NCBI GenBank assembly: GCA_910584495.1 | Contig: CAJUAR010000068.1 | Location: forward strand, 1 to 16,088 | Source: an uncultured Muribaculaceae bacterium | GTDB taxonomy: Bacteria; Bacteroidota; Bacteroidia; Bacteroidales; Muribaculaceae | Length of the DNA: 16,088 nucleotides | Direction of reading: 5' to 3' | Part shown: positions 7,795 to 15,801 of the stretch, piece by piece | Layout of the letters: every line of letters starts with the position of its first letter | Position numbering within the stretch: position 1 is the stretch's first letter | Notes under the pieces: model-generated | The model's database searches: none | What the model saw: the letters and a program-made list of their open reading frames with translations, nothing else | What the model was told of the DNA's origin: nothing | Program-made: the position numbers and the translations under genes

Positions 7795-9030
7795 TTATTC
7801 CACATCGAAGCCGGCAGCGGTAACGGCGGCTTTGATGTCAGTTTCCGATGGTGTGCCGCTCACTGTGGCCTCGCCTGTAGAGAGGTTGACCACAACTGCT
7901 TCGACACCGGGAACGGCGGCGATAGCTTTTTCTACACTTGCCTGGCAATGAGGGCATGCCATGCCTTTTACTTTATATACTTTTGTTTCCATATTTTTGA
8001 TTGTTTGATGATTATGTCGGTATGTCCTGAACGATGAATAGACGAGAAGTGCTGCAAGAATTGCCGAACATATCGACGGGAAGATGTCAAAGGAGTGATG
8101 GCAATTCTCCGCCACTGCCGTAACTTTGGGAATAAACCACGATGACGGCAGCAACAGGTCGATGGCAAGACCGAAGCCTATGGCTGTCAGCACCACGGAG
8201 GCGACATAGATGAATGTTGCCCTACGACCCATGGTGCGCGAAAGGATGACAACAGATGCAAAGTTTGCCGCCGGACCTGCCATGAGCAACACAAAAGCTA
8301 TGCCGGGCGAAAGGCCTTTGAGCATCAGCGACAAAGCGATTGGTATTGAACCTGTTGCGCACACATACATGGGGACAGCCACTGCAACAACGGCGAGCAT
8401 GGCAAGGAGAGGATAGCTGCTGAGCGACACAAAGAGCGAATCGGGCACAAAAACCGTGATGAGTGCAGCAACGACAAGCCCGATAACAAGCCATTTACCC
8501 ACGCTTGAAACCATATCGACAAAACCATAACGTACAGCCTCGGACATACGGCGCCAAAAACCGGCCGGCGGCTCGTCGGTGCCTTTCTCTCCTTGCTCCA
8601 ATGTGCAACTGTTGGCTTCTACTTTTTCACAATCGTAACGACTGACAGCACAGCCGCCAACAGTTGCGCCAACAAGAGCTGCCAAGGGCCGTATAAAAGC
8701 AAATGCCGGGCCCAATAGCGAAAAAGTAGCGGCGATTGAATCGACACCAGTTTGCGGAGTGGCGATAAGAAACGATGTTGTTGCGCCCTTCGATGCTCCG
8801 TTGCGGCGCAACGATACTGCAGTAGGCAATACTCCGCACGAGCACAAGGGCAAAGGAATGCCAAAAAGAGCAGCTTTTACCACCGGTTTCCAACCGGAAC
8901 CAGCAAGGTGCCGGCTCATAAGGGCCGGGCTTACAAAGGCATGGAGCAGTCCGGCAATGAAAAAACCCAGCAAGATGTAGGGCGACATCTCGTTGAAAAT
9001 TGTAAGAAGAGAATATACGATTTGTTCCAT
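7795..9030 (-). CDS. SO_0444/ArsP-type metal efflux permease with C-terminal HMA domain
   Basis: A 411-residue inner-membrane permease (PF03773-like, SO_0444 Cu/Zn efflux type), expected to expel heavy metals. About eight or more transmembrane segments span residues 1-340. Family motifs are visible: PLCSCGVLPTAVSLRRNGA (Cys 63 and 65), ATPQTGVDS, and CATGSIPIALSLMLKGLSPG followed by AGPAANFAS. A charged loop lies near 135-160. A 65-residue HMA domain is fused at the end (from Met 347), with GMACPHC giving Cys 359 and 362. The short linker before it (HNHQTIKN) looks like a former intergenic spacer. Its upstream neighbour encodes an HMA-AraC regulator, supporting metal-responsive control. The exact metal (Cu, Zn, As, Sb or others) cannot be read from sequence. 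Confidence 0.9.
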   Translation of the reverse strand: MEQIVYSLLTIFNEMSPYILLGFFIAGLLHAFVSPALMSRHLAGSGWKPVVKAALFGIPLPLCSCGVLPTAVSLRRNGASKGATTSFLIATPQTGVDSIAATFSLLGPAFAFIRPLAALVGATVGGCAVSRYDCEKVEANSCTLEQGEKGTDEPPAGFWRRMSEAVRYGFVDMVSSVGKWLVIGLVVAALITVFVPDSLFVSLSSYPLLAMLAVVAVAVPMYVCATGSIPIALSLMLKGLSPGIAFVLLMAGPAANFASVVILSRTMGRRATFIYVASVVLTAIGFGLAIDLLLPSSWFIPKVTAVAENCHHSFDIFPSICSAILAALLVYSSFRTYRHNHQTIKNMETKVYKVKGMACPHCQASVEKAIAAVPGVEAVVVNLSTGEATVSGTPSETDIKAAVTAAGFDVE

Positions 9031-9068
9031 GTTGCAATTTTTTAGAGAGTGTTTGAATTTAACTTGTG

Positions 9069-9076
9069 CAAAACTA
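9069..9076 (-). promoter_or_regulatory. -7 box of the permease gene
   Basis: On the minus strand TAGTTTTG (9076 to 9069) fits TAnnTTTG, giving a leader of roughly 33-35 bases before the permease ATG at 9030. The -33 element is poor (a TTT at about the right distance but no G), as would suit an activator-dependent promoter. It lies in the 116-base gap after the HMA-AraC gene. Confidence 0.55.
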
Positions 9077-9146
9077 CAACATTTCCCGGTCCGAAACGCT
9101 ACACGATTCCGGCTCTATTTTACAAAATTTGGTCGAATACGTAGCG

Positions 9147-9713
9147 TCAAATCATGTCGAGCGGTATGCGCCGCGAAGCTCCGGAAGCGACATACTGTGT
9201 TGGTGTCATGCCTGTTACATCTTTGAACTGGCGCGACAGATGCGCCACGCTCGAATAGCCTGTGCGAAAGGCAATCTCGGCAAGGCCCAGATCCTTGTAG
9301 GCAAGCAGCTCTTTGACGTATTCCACTTTTTGGAGAATGTGGTATCGCTCGATGGTGCGTCCTTCGAGGCGCGAGAACACACGGCTTGCCAGGTCGTAGC
9401 TCACCCCTATGTGCGAGGCAATGCATGCCGAAAGGTTATATTTGCACTCCTGCTCATCGCGCAGATGATGGATAATGGCATGCTTCACATCGTCGACAAG
9501 CTGCTCGTCGGGGTCGGAGATACGTTCAAACCCATTGTCGGACAAAGCCTTGTCGATTCGCCGCAAAGCCTCGCCTTCGGGCATGTTGTCGGGCAGAGCA
9601 AATGAAGCCTTGCCCAGTTCCACCTCGATACTGCCCATGCCCTGCGCGGCAAGAAGGCTTTCGACAGCCGCCATGCAGTGGCGACACACCATGTGTTTGA
9701 TTTTTATCTCCAT
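9147..9713 (-). CDS. Metal-sensing regulator: HMA-like domain fused to AraC helix-turn-helix
   Basis: A 188-residue transcription factor with an unusual order. Residues 1-68 resemble a heavy-metal-associated ferredoxin-like fold: a strand IKIKHMVCRHC with CxxC (Cys 10 and Cys 13), a helix AAVESLLAA, then SIEVELGKASFAL. Residues 75-180 are an AraC/XylS-type double helix-turn-helix, including the second-helix block LAEIAFRTGYSSVAHLSRQFKDVTGMTPTQY. No cupin arabinose-type sensor is present; the metal-binding module takes its place. It lies directly upstream of, and co-directional with, the HMA permease, so it probably activates or represses that gene in response to metal. Its start at 9713 follows a -7 box by only five bases. 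Confidence 0.88.
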   Translation of the reverse strand: MEIKIKHMVCRHCMAAVESLLAAQGMGSIEVELGKASFALPDNMPEGEALRRIDKALSDNGFERISDPDEQLVDDVKHAIIHHLRDEQECKYNLSACIASHIGVSYDLASRVFSRLEGRTIERYHILQKVEYVKELLAYKDLGLAEIAFRTGYSSVAHLSRQFKDVTGMTPTQYVASGASRRIPLDMI

Positions 9714-9718
9714 GGAGG

Positions 9719-9746
9719 CAAAGATAGCGATTTTTCGGCAAAAATC
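9719..9746 (-). promoter_or_regulatory. -7 box and palindrome in front of the HMA-AraC gene
   Basis: On the minus strand TATCTTTG (9726 to 9719) is a perfect TAnnTTTG box whose end is five bases from the ATG, implying an almost leaderless transcript. Immediately upstream, 9729-9746 is a perfect palindrome with 7-base arms (GATTTTT and AAAAATC around a 4-base core), which occupies the promoter spacer and overlaps the stop codon of the outer-membrane factor gene. It could be an operator or a weak terminator of the pump operon. Confidence 0.6.
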
Positions 9747-11121
9747 ATAACTGCCAACCGCCGCCGAGAACTTTGTAGAGGTTGACCAAAGAGAGGTATT
9801 CGTTGCGGACGGCGTTTGTCAGACCAACTTGGGCTTCGAAGTAGCGACGCTGGGCATCGAGCACGTCGATATAGTTGATTACACCCATATTATACTGTTT
9901 GTAGGCCAGCTGTGCATACTGGTGCGCGGCATCGCACAGCTCGCGCCGGCGACTTGACGATTGGCTCACAAGTTTATAGGCATTCACGGCATCGTCGACT
10001 TCGTGGAAGGCGGTGAGCACCTTCTGTTCGTAGTTGAGACGGCTCTGCTCATAAGCAGCCATGGCGGCTTTGTGCCTGCGCTTGTTACGGCCGAAGTCGA
10101 ATATTGTGCCGGTCAGCGAGCCTATCACATAGCTGAAAGGCGAATTGAAGAAACCGCTGAGTTCGTCGTTCTCGACACCGCCGGTGAGACCGATGCGAAG
10201 ACGAGGAAAGCGGTCGGCATAAGCCACACCCACAGCCGCAAGCGAGGCACGAAGCGAAGCTTCGGCCTTACGCAGGTCGGGCCGGCGTTGCAGCAGTGCC
10301 GAAGGCAGTCCCACAGGCATGCGGTGTGTCAAGGGTTCGTCAAGCGACAATGTTGAGCGTGATATTATTTCGCCCGGATAGTGCCCCATGAGCAGTGCTA
10401 TGGCATTGCACTGCGCTTTTATGCGTCGTTCCAGGTCGGGGATGAGCGATGCCGTTGAAGCATACTCTACCTTTGCTTGTTGATAGACAGTTTCGGGAGT
10501 AAGCCCACCCTCAAAGCGCAGTTTGGCCTTTTTCAGGTTTTCTTCGCGGGTGTAGAGAGTTCGCCGCACAATTGCCAGCTCATTATCGAGAGCCAGAAGA
10601 TTGAAGTAGGCCGTGGACACTTCGGCAATTAGCGACACCTGCATTGCGCGCCATTCCTCTATGCTTGCCCGGTACTGTGCGCCGGCACGTTGTTTACGCC
10701 ACGACAAACCGCCCCAAAGGTCGGCTTCCCAGCTCAGCGTGGCTTTGAGGCCAAACTCGCTGTCGCCCTTGAATTTCTCATCGCTGTAGTGATTAGTCTC
10801 GCGGTCGGCATATGAATTTGCAGTTACTGCCGGCAGGAAATCGGCTTTCGAAATGCCGTAGAGCTCCCTTAGTTCCTCGATGCGCGCTGCGGCGGCAAGA
10901 AAATCGCGGTTATGTTCCAAAGTTTCGCGGATAATCATCGCCAAAGTCGAATCGGCGTAGAATTTCCACCATTCGGTGTCGGCCACCGAAAGAGTATCGA
11001 CGGAGTTTCCGGCCAAGTCCTCGGGCAACATCAGTTGCGGAGCCCGGCAATTTCTCACTCCCGAACAAGCGGCCAGCAAAGGCAGCAAGCCTATGAAAAT
11101 GACAATGCGAAGAGTTTTCAT
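9745..11121 (-). CDS. Outer-membrane efflux lipoprotein of the TolC/NodT family
   Basis: A 458-residue outer-membrane channel that would complete the tripartite efflux pump. Residues 1-19 are a lipoprotein signal with lipobox LAAC (Cys 19), matching the NodT/OprM-type lipidated factors. Two OEP repeats follow, with hallmarks such as WKFYADSTLAMIIRETLEHN, ADLWGGLSWRKQRAG, and in the second half LLQRRPDLRKAEASLRA, FPRLRIGLTGG and DVLDAQRRYFEAQ. Length is normal for the family. Its start overlaps the RND pump stop by ATGA, so it is translated with the pump. It is the last gene of the operon, 31 bases before the HMA-AraC gene. Confidence 0.94.
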   Translation of the reverse strand: MKTLRIVIFIGLLPLLAACSGVRNCRAPQLMLPEDLAGNSVDTLSVADTEWWKFYADSTLAMIIRETLEHNRDFLAAAARIEELRELYGISKADFLPAVTANSYADRETNHYSDEKFKGDSEFGLKATLSWEADLWGGLSWRKQRAGAQYRASIEEWRAMQVSLIAEVSTAYFNLLALDNELAIVRRTLYTREENLKKAKLRFEGGLTPETVYQQAKVEYASTASLIPDLERRIKAQCNAIALLMGHYPGEIISRSTLSLDEPLTHRMPVGLPSALLQRRPDLRKAEASLRASLAAVGVAYADRFPRLRIGLTGGVENDELSGFFNSPFSYVIGSLTGTIFDFGRNKRRHKAAMAAYEQSRLNYEQKVLTAFHEVDDAVNAYKLVSQSSSRRRELCDAAHQYAQLAYKQYNMGVINYIDVLDAQRRYFEAQVGLTNAVRNEYLSLVNLYKVLGGGWQL

Positions 11122-14100
11122 TTCTTGAAACGTTTTTTGAACTTGTCAATCAGCACAAAGAAAAAAGGAACGAAGACGATGCCCACAGTTATGGCCATCA
11201 ACATGCCGAAGAACACGCCGGTGCCAATGTCGCGCCGGGCCGCCGAGCCGGGCCCGGTGGCGAAAAGCAGAGGAAGCAGTCCGAGCATAAATGCCAGCGA
11301 AGTCATGACAATTGGGCGAAAACGCAGACGGGCAGCGGTCATTGCAGCCTTGAATGCTTCCACACCTTTGTCGGTTTCTTCCTTTGCAAATTCCACGATG
11401 AGGATGGCGTTTTTGGCCACCAGGCCAACGAGCATCACCAGACCAATCTGAAAATATACATTGTTCTCCAAGCCACATACAGCAATACCCATATAAGCAC
11501 CCACGCCGGCCACCGGCAGCGAGAGAATAACTGCCAAAGGTACGGTCCAGCTCTCGTAGAGAGCGGCAAGGACAAGGAATACAAATATAAAAGCCAAAGC
11601 CAGAACAAGGCCGGTATTACCAGTGTTGTGTTTTTGCTGATAGGACAAACCGGCCCATTCCACACCGATGTTGTCGGGCAGGTGCTCTTCGACAATCTGC
11701 TCGAGACGCTCCATTGCCTGGCCAGTGCTGTAGCCACGCGCAGCCTCGCCCGATATTGTGGCGGCATTGAACATGTTGAACCGTCCGATAGAGCCGGGAC
11801 CCGAGGTGTAGCGTGTCGTGCCCAGCGATGTGACAGGCACCATTGTGCCTCCGTTGCCGCGGACAAAGAACAAATTGAGGTCGCCGCGATTTTCACGATA
11901 AGGAGCATCGGCCTGGATGTAGACACGGTAGATGCGGTTGAAGAGATTGAAGTCGTTCACATAGACCGAGCCGGTGAAGGCCTTCATTGTCGAAAAAATA
12001 TCGTTCATGGGCACACCCTGAAGCTTGGCCTTGTCGCGGTCCACATCGAAGAAAAGCTGCGGAATATCGGACTGCATCGAAGCCGACAGGCCGGCAAATT
12101 CACCCGACTGTGCGGCATAATGCTCCAAAGTGTCGACAGCGGCGGCAAGGTCGGCGTATGTTGCATCGCCGCGAGCCTCAAGCACCATTTCGAAACCGCC
12201 CGAACGACCCAGGCCGGGAATGATGGCCGGAGTAAAGAAATATACCTTTGCCTCGGGATATTTTGCAAATTCAGTCTCGGCACGCTGACGGAGCTCGGCA
12301 AGCGAGTTATTGCCTCGCTCCGATGCGGGCTTTAATATCACTGTCAAGGATGCATGCGCCTGATTTGTTCCGGCTCGCGGCGACGAGCCTGTGACATTGA
12401 GCACATATTCCACATCTTTGTCGGCTTTGAAAAAATCGATTGCTCGTTCGGTGACACGACGTGTGCGTTCAATTGTAGCACCTTCGGGCAGTTCAAGTTC
12501 TACGGTGAAATAGCCTTGATCCTCGGCCGACATGAAGCTCGTCGGCAGCAAACTGTTGGCCACATAGATAAACACCAGGGCTATGCCAAAGGCCGCGAGC
12601 ATCCGGCGGGGTGCGCGGACTGCGCCACGCACCATGCGGGCATAGAAGCTGTTGCCACGAGCAAGCCAATAGTTAATCAGACGGAAAAAACGAGGCTTGC
12701 GCCGTCCCGACGAGGGTCTGAGCAGCTTGGCACACATCACCGGCGACAATGTGAGGGCTACAATGGTGGAAATAATCACCGACACGGCTATGGTGATGGT
12801 GAACTGTCGGTAGAGCTGCCCCGTGATTCCGGGCAGAAAGCTCACCGGCACAAAGACGGCACAGAGCACCAGAGACATTGCAACAAGGGCACTGCCCAAA
12901 TTTTCCATGGCTCGGCGCGTAGCTTCGGGGGCACTCACCTTGTCACGGTCCATGATGCGGTCCACATTCTCCACCACCACAATTGCATCGTCGACCACAA
13001 TGCCGATGGCAAGTATCAAACCCAGAAGGGTGAGCATGTTGAGAGAGAAACCAAAGATAAGCATCACACCGAATGTGCCTATGAGCGATATAGGAACAGC
13101 AATGATGGGAATGAGCGTGGCCCTCCAGTTCTGCAACGACAGGAAAACGACGAGAATCACAAGCACCAGAGCCTCAAAGAATGTACGGTAGACATGGTGT
13201 ATGGATGCCGAGATATACTCGGTCATGTCGAAGGGAATTTCATAGCTAAGACCTTCGGGGAAATCGGCTGCAATCTCGGCCATTGTTTCCTTCACTTCGC
13301 CGGCCACTTCAAGGGCATTGCTGCCAGGCAGCATGTTGAGTTCGATTACTGCGGCGTTGCCACCGTTGATACCGCTCTCTGTCGAATAGCTCGAGGCTTC
13401 GAGGCTCACACGTGCCACATCCTTGAGGCGGATAATGGAGCCGTTTGCGTTGGCACGAATCACAATGTCCTCGAATTCGGCCACGCTCGACAAGCGCCCG
13501 CGGGCAATGATCGGCACCGTAAGGTCCAGCCCCTCCATCGGAGCCTGGCCGAGCACGCCGGCTGCCGACTCCCGGTTCTGGTCTTTAAGAGCGTTCTGTA
13601 TATCCTTGACTGTCAGCCCCAAATCGGCAAGTTTGTCGGGCAGCACAAAAATCTGCATTGCATAGTAACGGCTGCCCACATTTCGTATGCTGCCCACACC
13701 CGGCACACGGCGCAGCGGGTCTATGACGTTGAGCGTGGCATAGTTCGACAGATATATTTCATCAAATTTTGGGTCGGACGATAGTAAAGTGATGGTCATC
13801 AGCTTGCTGGCCGTTTCTTTTTCCACACTTATACCGTTCTGTACCACTTCGGCAGGCAGACGGCTTTCGGCCTTCTTAACCCTGTTCTGCACATCGACGG
13901 CAGCCAGTTCGGGGTCGACATCAATGTCGAAGGTCACCAAGGCCGAAAAGCCGCCGGAATTGCTACTGCTGCTCGACATATATATCATTCCCGGTGTGCC
14001 ATTGAGTTCCTGCTCAATAGGCGTAGCCACAGCCTGGGTAACTGTCATTGCATCGGCCCCCGGATAAGAAGCCGACACTTTGACCACCGGCGGGACAATG

Positions 14101-14213
14101 CGCGGATATTGGTCGACAGGCAGCAAGGCCAGCCCTATGCCTCCGACGATGGTGATGACAATCGATATTACGATTGAGAACACCGGATGCTCAAGGAAAA
14201 AATTCTTTTTCAT
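11118..14213 (-). CDS. RND multidrug efflux pump inner-membrane subunit (HAE1/AcrB type)
   Basis: A 1031-residue proton-driven exporter, normal length for hydrophobe/amphiphile RND pumps. Expected twelve transmembrane segments with two large periplasmic loops. The TM4 relay aspartates are present in GIVVDDAIVVVEN (Asp 408 and 409), and the TM10 lysine is Lys 934 in LVAKNAILIVEFAKEE; these match the proton-relay residues of AcrB. The N-terminus has the typical VFSIVISIVITIVGG segment and LPVDQYPRIVPPVV, and the pore-domain block VATPIEQELNG is intact. Heavy-metal (CusA-type) pumps usually have a different TM4 and methionine track; this looks like the drug/solvent branch, though substrate is not deducible. 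Overlaps both flanking operon genes by ATGA. Confidence 0.96.
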   Translation of the reverse strand: MKKNFFLEHPVFSIVISIVITIVGGIGLALLPVDQYPRIVPPVVKVSASYPGADAMTVTQAVATPIEQELNGTPGMIYMSSSSSNSGGFSALVTFDIDVDPELAAVDVQNRVKKAESRLPAEVVQNGISVEKETASKLMTITLLSSDPKFDEIYLSNYATLNVIDPLRRVPGVGSIRNVGSRYYAMQIFVLPDKLADLGLTVKDIQNALKDQNRESAAGVLGQAPMEGLDLTVPIIARGRLSSVAEFEDIVIRANANGSIIRLKDVARVSLEASSYSTESGINGGNAAVIELNMLPGSNALEVAGEVKETMAEIAADFPEGLSYEIPFDMTEYISASIHHVYRTFFEALVLVILVVFLSLQNWRATLIPIIAVPISLIGTFGVMLIFGFSLNMLTLLGLILAIGIVVDDAIVVVENVDRIMDRDKVSAPEATRRAMENLGSALVAMSLVLCAVFVPVSFLPGITGQLYRQFTITIAVSVIISTIVALTLSPVMCAKLLRPSSGRRKPRFFRLINYWLARGNSFYARMVRGAVRAPRRMLAAFGIALVFIYVANSLLPTSFMSAEDQGYFTVELELPEGATIERTRRVTERAIDFFKADKDVEYVLNVTGSSPRAGTNQAHASLTVILKPASERGNNSLAELRQRAETEFAKYPEAKVYFFTPAIIPGLGRSGGFEMVLEARGDATYADLAAAVDTLEHYAAQSGEFAGLSASMQSDIPQLFFDVDRDKAKLQGVPMNDIFSTMKAFTGSVYVNDFNLFNRIYRVYIQADAPYRENRGDLNLFFVRGNGGTMVPVTSLGTTRYTSGPGSIGRFNMFNAATISGEAARGYSTGQAMERLEQIVEEHLPDNIGVEWAGLSYQQKHNTGNTGLVLALAFIFVFLVLAALYESWTVPLAVILSLPVAGVGAYMGIAVCGLENNVYFQIGLVMLVGLVAKNAILIVEFAKEETDKGVEAFKAAMTAARLRFRPIVMTSLAFMLGLLPLLFATGPGSAARRDIGTGVFFGMLMAITVGIVFVPFFFVLIDKFKKRFKK

Positions 14214-15394
14214 TTTCCATCGGTTTTAATACCTGCCGGCACAGACACCGGACACACCTTCATGCCGTGACGCAGTTTATGGAAGCCTTCCACCACAATA
14301 TTTTCGCCCACAGCCAGGCCTCGTTCCACGACAACCTCATTACCCAGTTCGGGACCGGTCTCCACATATCGCCGCTCCACAACGCTGTCGGGACGCACAA
14401 CATAGATATACGTACCACCCTTCTCTATTTCAAGAGCTTTTGAAGGAATCTCAATTGCATCGGTGCGCACATCCATGAGCACTTTCACTTTTGTAAATTC
14501 GCCCGGCAGAAGCATCTGTTCGGGATTTGGCATCTCGGCACGGACAGAGAAAGTTCCGGTGGCGGGGTCGACTTGCGGCGAAGCAAAATCCACAAGACCT
14601 TCGTAGGGGTAGACCGAGCCGTCGGCAAGCGTAACTGTGACATAGGGATTCCATTTGCGGCTGTCATCCTTTTGTCCCAGATTGACATTGCGGTTCTTGG
14701 CATTGAGGTAGTCGAGAGCAGTCATTGAAAAATCTACAAGCACGGTGTCGCTCTTCACCACTGTGGCCAGGAGCGAGTTGCCCGACGGTCCCACAAGTGT
14801 GCCTATATCAGCACTGCGCTCCGACACATAGCCCGAAATCGGACTTGTAACAGAACAGTAGCTAAGAGTGAGCTCGGCCTGTGTGAGGTCGGCCTTAGCC
14901 ACCGATTCTTCGGCTTTGGCACTTTCGAGGGCCGCCTCGGCATTGTCAAGGTCGAGCTGCGAAGCCGCGTTCTGTTCATAGAGCGGACGGATGCGTGCAA
15001 GGTCACGCTCTGCTTTAAGAGCCTGAGCCTTTGCTTTGTTCAGTTGGGCTCGCGCCTTCTCGAGCCGTGCACGGTACACCTTGGGGTCAATCACAAAAAG
15101 CGTCTGACCTTTGCGTATATACGTTCCCTCTTCAAACACCATGCGCTCCAGATAGCCCTCGACACGGGCACGGATTTCGACAAACTGCTGGGCGCGGATT
15201 CGGCCCACATATTCGCCATAGACATTTACATCCGATACATGGACCTTCTCTGTCTCTACAACAGGTAGTTCAACAGCAGGCTGCGGCTTGCGGAGCAAAG
15301 CTATGACACCTGCAATGGCCAGAATTGAAAATAAAATGGTCAACGCAATGCTCATCGAGCGCTTGGGATGACTGGTCAAAACATTCTTCTGCAT
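14210..15394 (-). CDS. RND periplasmic adaptor (membrane fusion protein)
   Basis: A 394-residue adaptor that links pump and channel. The N-terminus is a transmembrane anchor or uncleaved signal (MSIALTILFSILAIAGVIAL at 14-33) and has no lipobox, unlike many lipidated adaptors. A lipoyl half-domain (VGRIRAQQFVEIRARVEGYL) precedes a coiled-coil hairpin (about 110-180; KARAQLNKAKAQALKAERDL and AEAALESAKAEESVAKADL), then the second lipoyl half (SPISGYVSERSADIGTLV) and beta-barrel and membrane-proximal domains. It is the first gene of the efflux operon; its stop overlaps the RND start by ATGA. An alternative start at Met 14 is possible. No local repressor gene lies within the window. Confidence 0.94.
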   Translation of the reverse strand: MQKNVLTSHPKRSMSIALTILFSILAIAGVIALLRKPQPAVELPVVETEKVHVSDVNVYGEYVGRIRAQQFVEIRARVEGYLERMVFEEGTYIRKGQTLFVIDPKVYRARLEKARAQLNKAKAQALKAERDLARIRPLYEQNAASQLDLDNAEAALESAKAEESVAKADLTQAELTLSYCSVTSPISGYVSERSADIGTLVGPSGNSLLATVVKSDTVLVDFSMTALDYLNAKNRNVNLGQKDDSRKWNPYVTVTLADGSVYPYEGLVDFASPQVDPATGTFSVRAEMPNPEQMLLPGEFTKVKVLMDVRTDAIEIPSKALEIEKGGTYIYVVRPDSVVERRYVETGPELGNEVVVERGLAVGENIVVEGFHKLRHGMKVCPVSVPAGIKTDGK

Positions 15395-15422
15395 ATTGAC
15401 ATGAATTTTTGTGCACTTGTGA

Positions 15423-15433
15423 TGAAACTTTCA
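15423..15433. promoter_or_regulatory. Small palindrome upstream of the efflux operon
   Basis: TGAAACTTTCA is a dyad with 5-base arms, centred about 34 bases upstream of the adaptor start. RND operons are often controlled by TetR-like repressors binding such dyads, but arms this short occur by chance and no repressor is nearby. Confidence 0.25.
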
Positions 15434-15621
15434 ATTACCTTTAAAACACCGTTTGTACCATTATTGTTCTGCCGCTTCAGCAATGCTGTTTGGCAAGGGT
15501 CAGGCAAAAGATTTTATTTGGGAAGGATAACGACGCGCGATCCTCAGAGAATCTAAATAGGATCATTCCATTTCTCCCTCGCCAATGACTGCTATACTTT
15601 TTTACTGTTAGCACCATATCT

Positions 15622-15735
15622 TTAGTCGTTTAGAAGATTGAGGTCTTGCATTGTCTGGAGCATTTTGGAGCATCCATAGCTGTTTGCCAAAAATACTTTT
15701 AAAATCAGCCAACGTTCATAGTGAATGCTTATCAT
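15622..15735 (-). CDS. Possible 37-residue small protein, unidentified
   Basis: An ATG-initiated frame of 37 codons ending in TAA. The peptide contains HYERWLILKVFLANSYGC and ends LNLLND. It lies 28 bases downstream of a perfect -7 box (TACCTTTG). The helix-rich, Trp- and Leu-containing composition is protein-like, but the length is too short to judge. It may be a real small gene, a leader peptide, or a remnant of a larger gene whose promoter survives. Confidence 0.25.
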   Translation of the reverse strand: MISIHYERWLILKVFLANSYGCSKMLQTMQDLNLLND

Positions 15736-15763
15736 TATCGTTGTTTTTATCTGTTGTAGGGTG

Positions 15764-15771
15764 CAAAGGTA
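15764..15771 (-). promoter_or_regulatory. -7 box in front of the small minus-strand ORF
   Basis: TACCTTTG on the minus strand matches TAnnTTTG exactly. The -33 position, 19-21 bases upstream, falls at about 15791-15796, the edge of the direct repeat that borders the MITE-like element, and no TTTG is present there. The promoter may have lost or changed its upstream half through that insertion (inference). Confidence 0.45.
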
Positions 15772-15791
15772 CAAATAAAATTTTACACAAT

Positions 15792-15801
15792 AATTATATG
15801 A
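15792..15801. repeat. Left 10-base direct repeat (target-site-duplication candidate)
   Basis: AATTATATGA, repeated exactly at 15977-15986, immediately outside the inverted-repeat element. Confidence 0.65.

Noticed and set aside
12354..13784. 476-codon plus-strand open frame opposite the RND pump gene
   Set aside because: It is fully antisense to an intact, motif-complete RND pump; its His/Cys/Arg-rich composition is that of a reverse-frame shadow.
11118..15394. Heavy-metal (CusA/CzcA) RND system linked to the metal module
   Set aside because: The RND sequence has HAE1/AcrB-type motifs, including LPVDQYPRIVPPVV and GIVVDDAIVVVEN, and the adaptor lacks His/Met-rich metal motifs; proximity alone is not enough.
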